A stretch of 64,000 bases of DNA from Serratia nevei (GTDB lineage Bacteria; Pseudomonadota; Gammaproteobacteria; Enterobacterales; Enterobacteriaceae), in contig NZ_JAMYWQ010000005.1 in the NCBI RefSeq assembly GCF_024160145.1, forward strand, positions 113,887-177,886. The letters are read 5' to 3'. This document shows positions 1 through 9,380 of the stretch, one piece after another. Made by a program: the position numbers and the translations under genes. The notes under the pieces are model-generated. The model saw only the letters and a list, made by a program, of their open reading frames with translations, ran no database searches and was not told the DNA's origin. Position 1 is the first letter of the stretch. Each line of letters starts with the position of its first letter.

Positions 1-3000
1 ATCTTTGGCCCGTTGCTGATGTTCTTTCCCAAGTTCATTACGTCGTGCTTCATCATCCAGCAACGCAATGGCGATATCCGCCAGTTTTTCTGCATCGCCA
101 GCAGGTGCAAGCATAGATTTCGAGTTAACAATTTCGCTGATAGCACCGATATCATAACCAATTACCGGTACACGCATATTCATGGCAAAAGGACTTACCT
201 GACCAAAGCTTTCTTTCCATACTGGAGCGACAAACAATGACATGCGGCGATAATAATCCGGTAATGTGCTGTATTCCACATAATCGGTAAACTCAAAGTT
301 AGCTTCAACCCCGGCGTCTTTAACCGCTTGTTGGAATGGGGCTAATAAACTACCACCACCTACGATGAGCACTTTTGTTCTTGGGCGTTTCTGAGCAATA
401 ACAATAAATGGTTTGATCGCGTCTTCATTAAGCTTATCGTTTTCAAGCCGATAAACCATACCCACACAGTCTTGCGGAACGGGTTCTGCATCTGCACGCA
501 TGAAATGTGAGAAATCAGATCCAGGATAAACGGTTACATGTGAATCTTTATTCTGCCCAAAGACATGGCGGACATAATCGCTCACATACACATAACGTTT
601 TACTGCATCAGATAAATGCGGAGCAATTGGCGTATTAATATTTTCAATGACCGGAATATTTAATATTTTTGCAGCTTCTATCGCCTTAGCATACCAAGGT
701 TCGTCAACATCCCCCCAGTAGTGGACATGAATAAAGTCAGGCTTGCGTCGATTATAATACTCGACAAAAGGTGCGGTATCTTCAGGGAAACGGCATTCCT
801 CAATATCAACCCCCAGATAAGCAGGCGGATCAGGAATATAGCTCGTCAAAATGGCCTGTTTGTAGTCCTTCCCCAAATACTCAATCAAATCAGCAACCAG
901 GCGAGAAGATCCTCCAGTCATAAAGTTGGCAATGATATGCACGATTTGTGGCGCATTTTCCTTAGCCTCAGGTACCAAGACCTGATGACCACGCTGAGGA
1001 CTTTTATCTCCAGCCTCGATGACTGCCACTGCCGGACGAGTTGCCACTTTTGCCCGCAGTCGACTAATGACCGGTGCTAACGAATCCCGCATCCGTCTAG
1101 GGGTAACCAGAGAGGTTAGCAGGTAACCCATATGCAGAACCTTTCTCACGCTCAAAGGTTGCCCGGCAACATTTCTTAGACGAATAAGTCGAGAGTTCAA
1201 CTGTCCGTTCAGATGCTGGATCGTATTGGTTTGCTCGACAAGCGCCTGCTCTTTATGTGATACGGTCTGATTGAGATGGGCTATAAGCTCTTCCTTATCT
1301 GCAATCGCCTGCTTTTTGAGCGACGCGGCCTGACTGAGCTTGGTTATAAGCTCTTCTTTAGCTAAGAGCGCCTGCTCGTTGAGCAATGCAGTCTGATTGA
1401 GTTCGGTTATAAGCTTTTCTTTCGCTATGATCGTCTGCTCGTTGAGCAATGCGGTCTGGTTGAGCTTGGTTATAAGCTCTTCTTTAGCTATTTGTGCTGA
1501 AAGCAACTCATCAATATATTGGTTATTTTTTTGCAACCTGGCGTTCAAATCATTCAACACCGCATCCTTATCGTGCATAACTTTTCCTAACTCGTTTAAT
1601 AAGCTATCTTTATCTAACAAAGCCTGATAAATCTCTTCCGCAATTTTCTCTTTACTTGCCAAAGCGGATAGCAGTTGCTCAGTTTGCAGGTGATTCTCCT
1701 GCACTGTGACATCTGAATTTTGTGTCATCGCGTTTTTCTCACGCAACGACTTATTTAGACTGGCGATTTCCCTGCTCATGGTCGCCGCTTGTATGCCCAC
1801 ACTGCGGCGCAGTTGTAGCCACCACCATGGCTTATTCTCAAAAGAATCAATATTACTCAACGCATAAGCACACGTGCTTGCATAGTCAAGTATAGAGGAT
1901 AATTCTGGCAGACCGAATTCGATGGGTTTATCTACGTCACCGAGGCTTAGCTTCCAATCCGCAGCCAAGGCGTGTTGCGCCATGACGATCCCCTGACGCC
2001 AGTAGTGGCTGGCTTGTTCTTTGTTCCCATGACCAAGAGCGATGACGCCCAGCAGTTGGCAAGCCTCAATGCTTCGATTCGCCAATAGCGGACTAAACGC
2101 CAGAGGCTCGATCGCAATGCACTTCTCAAAGGCCAGCTTTGCCTTTTCGCTATCACCGGCCATCAGCCAAAGCTTTCCGGTCACAAAAAGCAGAGAGACA
2201 GTCCATCGGATACCATGCGGCGTTGTCGGCTGCGCATCGATATACATCTCTACTTTATTATTGAAATGCAATATGTCTGCAAAAGTCGTTGTGGACTTGG
2301 CGTTCAATAATTGGTAACCAAGCACGCAAAGTGCGGCGCCAGTATCAGCACTGTTATCTTTGTTTTGCTGATAAACGGCCTCACAAAGTGCAACCAACTC
2401 GTCTTTGTTTTTCATGCGGTGGCCAATGTCCACCATCGAGCGCACAAGCCACGGGTTCTTATAATCACGAGAAAATGCGGTGACATTCCATGCCTTATTG
2501 TCTTCGTACGTGCTGAATTGCGTTTCACGATAAGACACTGACGCCCCAGCCAAGGCAGACTTCATACCGACGGCGAGCCACCACTCCGCTCTAGGTGCAT
2601 CTTGCAATGAAACATTGCTCGGCACACCATACAGTTCGCGCTTAGCCGGCACCCATTCATGGCTGCCCGGCCCAGCCTTATAGTGCGTCGCTGACTGAAC
2701 AACTAGCTGCTCAAGGTCATAATGCTCTTTAAGCTCATTACGCAACTTATCGAGAGTATAAACGTGAAGGTGGAAAGGATTAGGATCCTCTCCAGACTCA
2801 TCACTCCAATCATTCGGAACACTGACGATAATTCTGCCCCCAGGCGTCAACACCCGATAAAACTCAGCCAGTAGCGCTTGCGGTTCGGGAACATGTTCCA
2901 ACGTTTCGAAAGAGATCACCAAATCCACCGAGTTATCAGCAATATCTTTCAACGCCTCTGGCAACATACCCAGCGAAAAACTCAGTGCGGGAACCATGGA

Positions 3001-3858
3001 AGCGAAACTACTTTGCGCATACTGAATGGCATAGTCACTACCATCAATACCCAGCGTCTTCGCCGCCATCGTCCCACATTGGATGAGATAGCTTCCGTAT
3101 CCCAATCCGCAAGCGGCATCAAGCACCGTATCGCCAGGACGCACAAACGTTGCGGCCCACTGATAGCGCGCAATATGCGCATCGGAACGCTCGCCGGTCT
3201 CGCGGGTCATATCCATATGCAGATCGCGCTCTTCTTTTAACGCTTCCAATGGATAACGTGTTAACGCTTCATCCGGTATGCATTCCAAAAGAATGGTAAC
3301 CTCATCACCTTCATACCCAAAAGATTCATAATCCTTAAGCAAGTAATAGGAAGGATGCTTTCGAAAACCTGCGTCAAAAAAGATTCTTTCCCACGCATTT
3401 CTATTTCGACCGATCTGAGAGCCTTCTGTTTCCGATGCCGCTATGGTACTGACTCGCACATAAACGGAGCGACGAGTAACCCGACGAACCTCTTCCAGCC
3501 CAGCACGCAGAGTCTCTTCGGACAACCCCTCAAGACTATAAGTCAAGATAGCAGTATCGAATGACTGATTTTCGAAAGGCAATTTCTCTATCGGGCATTG
3601 TTTGAAACGATTTGGCATCAATTTTTCGCAATGACGGATCGCACCTGCCGATGAATCCACACCGTAAGCATCCATTCCGCTTGAAAGTAATGCCTGAACC
3701 AATGCACCATCACCGCAGCCAATGTTCAGGAATGTCCTCCCGCCGCAGGCGTTGAGTATTTCTTCTGAAACGTCAAAGGCATTATCGATTCTTTTCATTT
3801 TTATTAACTCTTTGTCATTCCGATTTTTTTCAAAAACATTTTCTTGTTCAGAATTCAT
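1..3858 (-). CDS. Giant multidomain methyltransferase / coiled-coil / GT4 glycosyltransferase, 3' end cut by window edge
   Basis: The reading frame stays open for 1286 codons from the ATG at 3858 and runs off the left edge, so the C-terminus is missing. I see, in order: a class I SAM-methyltransferase motif (NIGCGDG, about residue 47); a second methyltransferase (LDAACGLGYG, about residue 245); a helical region with no clear motif (about 450-700); a coiled coil (about 700-890) whose core is a 21-residue repeat; then a GT4 glycosyltransferase module from about residue 965 (MTGGSSRLV near 978, KESFGQVSPF near 1213). The start overlaps the wzt stop by one base (TGATG), so the two are translationally coupled. 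Inference: it modifies or terminates the O-polysaccharide exported by Wzm/Wzt, and its coiled coil may measure chain length as in WbdD-type proteins. It could instead be simply a fused glycosyltransferase. Existence and domain order are firm; the role is not. Confidence 0.85.
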   Translation of the reverse strand, partial: MNSEQENVFEKNRNDKELIKMKRIDNAFDVSEEILNACGGRTFLNIGCGDGALVQALLSSGMDAYGVDSSAGAIRHCEKLMPNRFKQCPIEKLPFENQSFDTAILTYSLEGLSEETLRAGLEEVRRVTRRSVYVRVSTIAASETEGSQIGRNRNAWERIFFDAGFRKHPSYYLLKDYESFGYEGDEVTILLECIPDEALTRYPLEALKEERDLHMDMTRETGERSDAHIARYQWAATFVRPGDTVLDAACGLGYGSYLIQCGTMAAKTLGIDGSDYAIQYAQSSFASMVPALSFSLGMLPEALKDIADNSVDLVISFETLEHVPEPQALLAEFYRVLTPGGRIIVSVPNDWSDESGEDPNPFHLHVYTLDKLRNELKEHYDLEQLVVQSATHYKAGPGSHEWVPAKRELYGVPSNVSLQDAPRAEWWLAVGMKSALAGASVSYRETQFSTYEDNKAWNVTAFSRDYKNPWLVRSMVDIGHRMKNKDELVALCEAVYQQNKDNSADTGAALCVLGYQLLNAKSTTTFADILHFNNKVEMYIDAQPTTPHGIRWTVSLLFVTGKLWLMAGDSEKAKLAFEKCIAIEPLAFSPLLANRSIEACQLLGVIALGHGNKEQASHYWRQGIVMAQHALAADWKLSLGDVDKPIEFGLPELSSILDYASTCAYALSNIDSFENKPWWWLQLRRSVGIQAATMSREIASLNKSLREKNAMTQNSDVTVQENHLQTEQLLSALASKEKIAEEIYQALLDKDSLLNELGKVMHDKDAVLNDLNARLQKNNQYIDELLSAQIAKEELITKLNQTALLNEQTIIAKEKLITELNQTALLNEQALLAKEELITKLSQAASLKKQAIADKEELIAHLNQTVSHKEQALVEQTNTIQHLNGQLNSRLIRLRNVAGQPLSVRKVLHMGYLLTSLVTPRRMRDSLAPVISRLRAKVATRPAVAVIEAGDKSPQRGHQVLVPEAKENAPQIVHIIANFMTGGSSRLVADLIEYLGKDYKQAILTSYIPDPPAYLGVDIEECRFPEDTAPFVEYYNRRKPDFIHVHYWGDVDEPWYAKAIEAAKILNIPVIENINTPIAPHLSDAVKRYVYVSDYVRHVFGQNKDSHVTVYPGSDFSHFMRADAEPVPQDCVGMVYRLENDKLNEDAIKPFIVIAQKRPRTKVLIVGGGSLLAPFQQAVKDAGVEANFEFTDYVEYSTLPDYYRRMSLFVAPVWKESFGQVSPFAMNMRVPVIGYDIGAISEIVNSKSMLAPAGDAEKLADIAIALLDDEARRNELGKEHQQRAKD
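1246..1497 (-). repeat. 63-bp tandem repeat encoding 21-residue coiled-coil units
   Basis: About four degenerate copies of a 63-bp unit lie in frame inside the giant gene. The shared word TATAAGCTC/TATAAGCTT starts at 1282, 1345, 1408 and 1471, exactly 63 bp apart. Each unit encodes 21 residues (three heptads) of the type KEELITKLNQTALLNEQ. Because the period is a multiple of 3 and 7, gain or loss of a copy would keep both reading frame and heptad phase. Confidence 0.9.
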
Positions 3859-5273
3859 CAGTTACGTTCCTGTAGTTGGCTAATCATACGCAGGTCGACA
3901 ACTCCACCAAAATGGTACGATTGAGGTTCGCTGGTAACGGTAAAAAATGCGGCTTCATCCATCCAATGAATCATCCGTTGCTCAGCGTAATAAGGCTTGC
4001 CTTCTTCAGTTATTGAAGCCTGAATCTCATACAGATTTGGGCCTAAGCCACAGATGAATTCAAATTTGACCTGGAACTCATCGTCTTTTTCAAAAGACTT
4101 TTCCCAGAATACTTCACCCTCTTTCTGAATCTGACTGCGAATAGCCATATCTTGGTTAAGCGTGCCCCAAGAGTAAATCTTGACCCCTTCTTTATTCCTA
4201 ATTCGCAATCCTACGTTTAAACGGGTCAAATCAGCATGGGCTCGGCAATGTACGATAACCGTAACCTTATCTCTAGGATCGAAGTGAGAACAGGATTCCC
4301 CTTTGGTATTCAGCAGTGTCACATCCAAGACTTCGGCATCAAGATCACCGAACGAAAACGCTTTCAAGCGTTCAGATAGCGGTGCGTTTTTCGTAGAAAC
4401 AATGACATCCGCAGCCTTAGGGGCCGACTCAGGCGCAGCCTGCTGAATCTGTCGCGCATGCTGGCTCTTTTCTTTTAAGTGTTGAGCTACCTGATTTAAA
4501 CGTTTAGATTCAAGTTCATGCAAAGATTTACGGTATTCCAGCAATGCGTCGGCGGAGGTTCCTGCAAATTTAATGACACCATGTTCTAAAAAGATGGCTC
4601 TGTTGGTCATCGTGCGAACAGACTCTTGATCATGAGAGACAAAGAGCAAGGTGGTACCATTCGTACGTAACCGCTCCATACGTTCGAAACAACGCTTCTG
4701 GAACAGTGCGTCACCCACGGCCAAAGCTTCATCAACGATCAAAATATCAGGTTCTATGCATACCTGAACAGCGAAGGCGAGACGCACCAGCATCCCGCTG
4801 GAATACGTTTTGGTCGGCTGATCAATAAACTCACCGATATCTGCAAAAACAAGTATCTCATCAAACTTGGCATTGATTTCAGCCTTGCTCATCCCTAATA
4901 CGGCGGCGTTCATATAAACATTTTCGCGGCCGGTAAATTCTGGATTAAACCCTGATCCCAACTCCAACAGGGCGGCAATCCGTCCGTTAGTCTTAACGGT
5001 GCCATCAGTAGGGCTTAACGTACCGCAAATGAGCTGTAATAACGTTGACTTCCCTGAACCGTTCTGACCAATAATCCCGACAGACTCCCCCTTTTCGATA
5101 TTAAAGCTAATATCCCTCAACGCCCAAAACTCACGAAAAAGCGGCTTCGAACCTTTCCCAAGTAGCCGCCTGGCTCCAGTATATATAGACTGTTTTAATC
5201 TGTCTGAAGGTCGTTCGTAGATTTGATAACATTTACTCAGATTACGAACCTGAATAGCATATTCAGAGCACAT
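3858..5273 (-). CDS. wzt: Wzt: ATP-binding subunit of the O-polysaccharide ABC exporter, with C-terminal extension
   Basis: This is the nucleotide-binding protein that energises export of undecaprenyl-linked O-polysaccharide through Wzm. Walker A is GQNGSGKST (residues 70-77), the ABC signature is YSSGM (about 158), and Walker B is ILIVDE (177-182). A hydrophilic C-terminal region (about residues 310-471, beta-rich by composition) follows. In Wzt proteins that export terminally modified chains this region is a carbohydrate-binding domain that recognises the modified end. I start at the ATG at 5273 (MCSEYAI) rather than an upstream in-frame codon, because the ABC domain begins there; it overlaps the end of wzm by 11 bases. 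The downstream methyltransferase protein fits a modification-recognition export mechanism, which is inferred. Confidence 0.93.
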   Translation of the reverse strand: MCSEYAIQVRNLSKCYQIYERPSDRLKQSIYTGARRLLGKGSKPLFREFWALRDISFNIEKGESVGIIGQNGSGKSTLLQLICGTLSPTDGTVKTNGRIAALLELGSGFNPEFTGRENVYMNAAVLGMSKAEINAKFDEILVFADIGEFIDQPTKTYSSGMLVRLAFAVQVCIEPDILIVDEALAVGDALFQKRCFERMERLRTNGTTLLFVSHDQESVRTMTNRAIFLEHGVIKFAGTSADALLEYRKSLHELESKRLNQVAQHLKEKSQHARQIQQAAPESAPKAADVIVSTKNAPLSERLKAFSFGDLDAEVLDVTLLNTKGESCSHFDPRDKVTVIVHCRAHADLTRLNVGLRIRNKEGVKIYSWGTLNQDMAIRSQIQKEGEVFWEKSFEKDDEFQVKFEFICGLGPNLYEIQASITEEGKPYYAEQRMIHWMDEAAFFTVTSEPQSYHFGGVVDLRMISQLQERN

Positions 5274-6081
5274 CTGCGAACCCCTTACGTGTTTTCTGGA
5301 AACAGACAAAACCAAGCCAAACAACAACAAAAGATGCCAACCAATAAACGCTCAACATTTCAAAATCAGGCAATTTCCCCCAATAAAGAATATTCCTAGT
5401 TTGTTCTATAACTGTTGTGAGCGGATTTAAATACATTAACCGTCTAAAATTTTCCGGTAAAATATCTGCAGAATAAAAAACCGGGCTCATAAACATGAGT
5501 GCCGTAGTAAACAAACCGATAAACTGATTGATATCTCTGAGGAAAACCCCCATCGACGTCAGGAACCAACTAATGCCCAACGTAATCAAAACCAAAGGCA
5601 CAAGAATCAGAGGGAAATAAAGTACCGTAAGGTGTGGGATACCAAAGAAAACGCAATACGCAGCCAACCAAACAATTAAACTAATAATCAGCTGAAAAAA
5701 AGCCGAAACCAGAGAGACAACAGGTAATATCTCTAACGGATAAACAACCTTTTTCACATAGTTCACATTGCCGAGGATTATTTGCGGCGCTTTATTAAGG
5801 CATTCGGAGAAAAAATTAAAGACAATGAGTCCCGCAAATAAAACCAGGGCAAATTCGCCTTTTGAAGCACTACCGCCATGCCATCTCGCTTTAAAAACCT
5901 CACTAAATACAAAGGTATAAACCGTTAGCATAAAAAGTGGAGTTAATAAGGACCATACAATCCCCATAAATGAGCCACGATATCGACCCTGTACTTCGCG
6001 GATCGCCGTTGTTTTAATCAAGAATCTGTTGCGCCATACACTTGAAATCATTTCAAGTGGACTGATGGAAAAGCGTTGCAT
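5263..6081 (-). CDS. wzm: Wzm: membrane subunit of the O-polysaccharide ABC exporter
   Basis: This 272-aa inner-membrane permease belongs to the ABC-2 type polysaccharide exporter family. Several hydrophobic helices are visible, and the N-terminal stretch TAIREVQGRYRGSFMG is the cytoplasmic segment typical of the family. Length matches usual Wzm proteins (about 260-275 aa). The gene overlaps wzt and follows a GT2 gene in the same direction, so it belongs to one unit: GT2, wzm, wzt, giant methyltransferase. The sequence AAGGTG, about nine bases upstream of the ATG, is an acceptable ribosome binding site. Confidence 0.93.
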   Translation of the reverse strand: MQRFSISPLEMISSVWRNRFLIKTTAIREVQGRYRGSFMGIVWSLLTPLFMLTVYTFVFSEVFKARWHGGSASKGEFALVLFAGLIVFNFFSECLNKAPQIILGNVNYVKKVVYPLEILPVVSLVSAFFQLIISLIVWLAAYCVFFGIPHLTVLYFPLILVPLVLITLGISWFLTSMGVFLRDINQFIGLFTTALMFMSPVFYSADILPENFRRLMYLNPLTTVIEQTRNILYWGKLPDFEMLSVYWLASFVVVWLGFVCFQKTRKGFADVL

Positions 6082-6128
6082 TACGAGTACACCTTATTTA
6101 AAAATCCACAAGTTTATTTCCACAACCG

Positions 6129-7064
6129 TTATATTTTCTTTAGTTGCACTAATAGAAACACACTCAAGTTATCGAAAAATCCTTGTCTATATAACCCAAG
6201 CTTAAAAAAGTAGAAATTTCTTACTAACCAATTTGCGTCGTGTATCTTTCTAAACCAATAAAGCTTCTGGTTGTTTTCAGGGGTTAATCGCTCTCGATTT
6301 TTCTCCAGAGCTGCAAGATTCCCAGCATGCCATCTTCTCGACTCCCCGCTCAATAGCTTACTCAACTTTGACAGTCTTCTCTTGGATACGGAGTCAAAAC
6401 CAATCGCATTACCGACATGTTGTCGGTAGTCTAGACTGGGCTGTGCATCATAATGAACCACTCCGCCGACACCGGTTATCAAAAGATATATCCACCAATC
6501 ATGAGTAATCACATCGACTATCCCACATTTGACGATGATGTCACGTGCGGCCTGATTAAACACCATGGTATTTCCACCACCAATATTTTGAATCAGTGCA
6601 TTAGTAAATGAAGGCTTAACGGTAAAAGGATAGGAGAAGCCTAAATCACCGCCATTCTCATCGACAATATGCGTTCTGGAGCAGTATAGTGCCGGTTTTG
6701 ACGAAGGTTGATTTGCTAACCAATTCACTGCGCGTTCAATTTTATCGTTATGCCAAATATCATCTTGATCGGAAAAAGAATAGTAGCCATCGTCAAAATT
6801 AACCCTGGATAACAGCGAAAGAAAATTACTGACAAATCCGGCTTTAGGGCCGGGCAGGATAGAAACCTCAATTTTATTTTCAGTAGAAAATCGTTCTATT
6901 TTACGGAGCGTTTCATCTTTCGATCCATCATCGGAGACATAAAGCTGCCAATTCTTGTAACTTTGGGATTTAAACGATTCAAGCTGTTCTAAAATATACC
7001 TTTCCCCTTGGTAAGTCCCCATTAAAATGGCAACTTTATGGCTATCTGCGAAGGGTATTGACAT
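6129..7064 (-). CDS. GT2 family glycosyltransferase (rhamnosyltransferase-like)
   Basis: This 311-aa GT-A fold enzyme begins with VAILMGTYQGERYILEQLES, the usual nucleotide-sugar-binding start of family GT2. YVSDDGSKDET follows, and the acceptor/metal motif FSDQDDIWHNDK lies near residue 97. The W-W motif THDWWIYLL is also typical of O-antigen rhamnosyltransferases. The start has a good ribosome binding site (GAGGATAT). It is the first gene downstream of a JUMPStart/ops element (7306-7345). Its sugar donor cannot be read from the sequence; dTDP-rhamnose is plausible from the neighbouring rml genes. Confidence 0.88.
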   Translation of the reverse strand: MSIPFADSHKVAILMGTYQGERYILEQLESFKSQSYKNWQLYVSDDGSKDETLRKIERFSTENKIEVSILPGPKAGFVSNFLSLLSRVNFDDGYYSFSDQDDIWHNDKIERAVNWLANQPSSKPALYCSRTHIVDENGGDLGFSYPFTVKPSFTNALIQNIGGGNTMVFNQAARDIIVKCGIVDVITHDWWIYLLITGVGGVVHYDAQPSLDYRQHVGNAIGFDSVSKRRLSKLSKLLSGESRRWHAGNLAALEKNRERLTPENNQKLYWFRKIHDANWLVRNFYFFKLGLYRQGFFDNLSVFLLVQLKKI

Positions 7065-7516
7065 TTTATATCCTCGATGTAACCGTTTTTATCCCATGGC
7101 ATTTTTTGCCTATACTTCATTCTTGGTGAGACTCAGCGGCCACGAGCAGTAAATGGCAGGCTTGCCAACCACGACGCCACTGCTACGCTACAGCCAAATA
7201 TACTAAAAATCTGTTCCAGCTCTTGTCGAACCGCAAACCAAGCGATAGCAACCCTGCTCATCACCCAAGTCCAGGTGAATAAACGCTCTGCCAATAGTGC
7301 TTGGGCACGCTACCGCCCCTGGCGTTTCGCAACCAGAGTACGTAAGGGCAGTAACCAGGTCTGTTTTTATTTACTATACAATTAGTTAGCTGTATAAAAT
7401 AACGTCTAGCCTACCATTCGCCAGAGCAAGTCTTCAACGTCGCAGAGTCTACTAAACCCCCTGCTTTTTGACCACACTCATCGATCCCCCAAGCGCAGCG
7501 CGCCTGAGGTACAATG
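7065..7516. other. Intergenic leader, 452 bp, carrying a JUMPStart/ops element
   Basis: No convincing coding region lies on either strand. The stretch holds a JUMPStart/ops element read on the minus strand (7306-7345). A possible -10-like TATAGT (minus strand, near 7370) lies upstream of it. The leader therefore separates the rml-wbbL genes from a second unit starting at the GT2 gene. Confidence 0.6.
7306..7345 (-). promoter_or_regulatory. JUMPStart/ops element upstream of the GT2-wzm-wzt unit
   Basis: On the minus strand the exact ops sequence GGCGGTAGCGTG occupies 7317-7306. It is preceded by CGCCAGG and CTCTGGTTGC, which follow the JUMPStart layout. Known role: RNA polymerase pauses at ops and recruits RfaH, which allows long surface-polymer operons to be read through. 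It lies 242 bp before the GT2 start codon, as expected for an element in the transcribed leader. Confidence 0.88.
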
Positions 7517-8359
7517 TTACAATCTCTCTACAGGCGAGGTCATCGGAATATTCTTTAAGCACCCTCGGTTAATTACCGTACGCCGCCGATCGAAAAACCA
7601 GCCCCACTTGTTAAAATAGGTCATGGCCGAACGTATATGGTGTCTAAGCAGGGCCGCATTCTCATAGGACCCCTTACCGAAAACATGCGTAATAGTAGCC
7701 CCTGAAAAGTAAACGATCTCTGTATGCGACAACGCTCTGCGACAAAGATCGATATCTTCCATATACATGAAGTAACTCTCGTCGAATCCTCCCAGCTTTT
7801 TCAGCAGCGGGGAAGCGATAAGCATGAAACAGCCAGACACCGTTGGCACAGAAAATGTTTGTTTATAATCAGCCATATGGAGTTCGTAAGACACATCCAT
7901 TTTGGCTCCAAGGCGAGGGAAAAAGCGGCGTAATAGCAGGTTTGCAGGTGCCGGCAGCAACCGACAGCTATGCTGAAAGCGACCATCGCTGTAATGAATA
8001 CGTGGGGAAACGAACTGATGCCCACCTTCGCAGGCAAACTGATGCAAACGCGCTAAAGAGCCTGTTTCAAAACTGATGTCCGGATTGCAAATCAAAAAAT
8101 AGTCACATTGGTCAAGACACTCTTTCATCGCCAAATTATGACCATGGCCAAAGCCGCCATTGTATCCAGAGTTAATGTAACAGATTCGATCATTGCATAA
8201 TGAAGCAGCCCAGCCTGCCCCACCGTTGTCAACCAGCACGATCTTATCGACGCAGTGCTCTGCCAAGAGAGATGTCAACGTCGCCGCTACTTGCGCATAG
8301 CTGTGGTTGAATAAAACGATAGATGCAACTATCTGATATTTTTCTTTTACTACAGCCAT
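7517..8359 (-). CDS. wbbL: WbbL-like rhamnosyltransferase (GT2)
   Basis: This 280-aa GT2 enzyme resembles dTDP-Rha:GlcNAc-PP-undecaprenol rhamnosyltransferases. It starts with IVASIVLFNHSYAQV, has GGFGHGHNLA (about residues 68-77), the metal motif ICNPDISF (about 90), the SGCFML segment, and FDESYFMYMEDIDLCRR (about 194-210), a strong WbbL-type signature. Such enzymes add the first rhamnose to the lipid-linked GlcNAc made by WecA, which is not in this window. It lies 157 bp downstream of rmlD, whose pathway makes its likely donor. The ATG at 8359 has only a distant GAGGAA upstream, so the start is less certain than the family. Confidence 0.85.
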   Translation of the reverse strand: MAVVKEKYQIVASIVLFNHSYAQVAATLTSLLAEHCVDKIVLVDNGGAGWAASLCNDRICYINSGYNGGFGHGHNLAMKECLDQCDYFLICNPDISFETGSLARLHQFACEGGHQFVSPRIHYSDGRFQHSCRLLPAPANLLLRRFFPRLGAKMDVSYELHMADYKQTFSVPTVSGCFMLIASPLLKKLGGFDESYFMYMEDIDLCRRALSHTEIVYFSGATITHVFGKGSYENAALLRHHIRSAMTYFNKWGWFFDRRRTVINRGCLKNIPMTSPVERL

Positions 8360-8516
8360 GCTGTATCTAATTCCTCAACCCAAATTTATTGCTGTGACAA
8401 AACAGTCGCGGTCCAGGGATGCTTCGCTCAGTGTCGATGGCTACTACATCAGCCAGACAGAAACGGCAAAGGGGATAAAACTATCCCCTTTAATCTTATT
8501 CAATAAGGGAGCATCA

Positions 8517-9380
8517 CTAAGATAATATCTTACTGAGAACAGGTTTAAGCTGTTGTCTCCATGGGCTTGGGCTAAGTCCCAAGGCACAAATTTTTTCGGT
8601 GCTGAGAATCGAATAGGCAGGCCGAGAGGCAGGCGTTGGGTATTCATGCGTAGCAATAGGATTAACTTTTACCTGATGCGCATAGAGTGAACTGGCTTGA
8701 GCCTCTTCAAAAATGGCTTGCGCAAAACCAAACCACGAAACCGCACTATCGCCACAGTAGTGATAGACACCATAAGGCAGATGCGGATTGGACAACATGC
8801 TGATGATCACGTCAGCGATATCCCCCGCGTAGGTTGGACAACCATATTGATCACTCACTACGCCAAGCTCGCTGCGTTGTGCCCCTACCCGTAACATGGT
8901 TTTTACAAAATTGTTGCCGTACTCACTAAAAACCCAGGCAGTTCTAATCACCACCGTCTTAGAATGAATTTTAAGGGCGGCACATTCACCATCAAACTTG
9001 GTTTGACCATAAACGCTTGCTGGCGAACATGGCGCCGTTTCGCAATAGGGTTCAGTTGCCGTACCGTCAAAAACGTAATCGGTCGATACATGCACCAGGG
9101 GGATATCCAGGTTGGCCGCTGCTGTAGCCAAAAAGGCCGGTCCATCCACGTTAATCGCCCGAGCCTTCTCAGGCTCCGATTCCGCCTTATCTACCGCAGT
9201 ATAGGCAGCGGCATTAACAATGGCATCCGGTTTAAACTGTTCGACAGTCGCCGCTATGGCTGCAGAATCGGTAATGTCTAACTGCAGACTGTCAGTCGCC
9301 AACAAGGTCCAATCAGCAGGAAAGCGGTCTGTCAAACACCGCCCCAGTTGCCCCGCTGCACCGGTCAAAAGTACACGCAT
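8517..9380 (-). CDS. rmlD: dTDP-4-dehydrorhamnose reductase
   Basis: RmlD carries out the last step of dTDP-L-rhamnose synthesis, an NAD(P)H-dependent reduction. The N-terminal Rossmann motif is TGAAGQLGR (residues 6-14). The segments STDYVFDG and SVYGQTKFDGE (Tyr and Lys of the short-chain reductase active site, about residues 124-136) are present. Length 287 aa is normal. The ATG overlaps the stop of the upstream rmlC by one base (TAATG), so the genes are coupled. Confidence 0.96.
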   Translation of the reverse strand: MRVLLTGAAGQLGRCLTDRFPADWTLLATDSLQLDITDSAAIAATVEQFKPDAIVNAAAYTAVDKAESEPEKARAINVDGPAFLATAAANLDIPLVHVSTDYVFDGTATEPYCETAPCSPASVYGQTKFDGECAALKIHSKTVVIRTAWVFSEYGNNFVKTMLRVGAQRSELGVVSDQYGCPTYAGDIADVIISMLSNPHLPYGVYHYCGDSAVSWFGFAQAIFEEAQASSLYAHQVKVNPIATHEYPTPASRPAYSILSTEKICALGLSPSPWRQQLKPVLSKILS

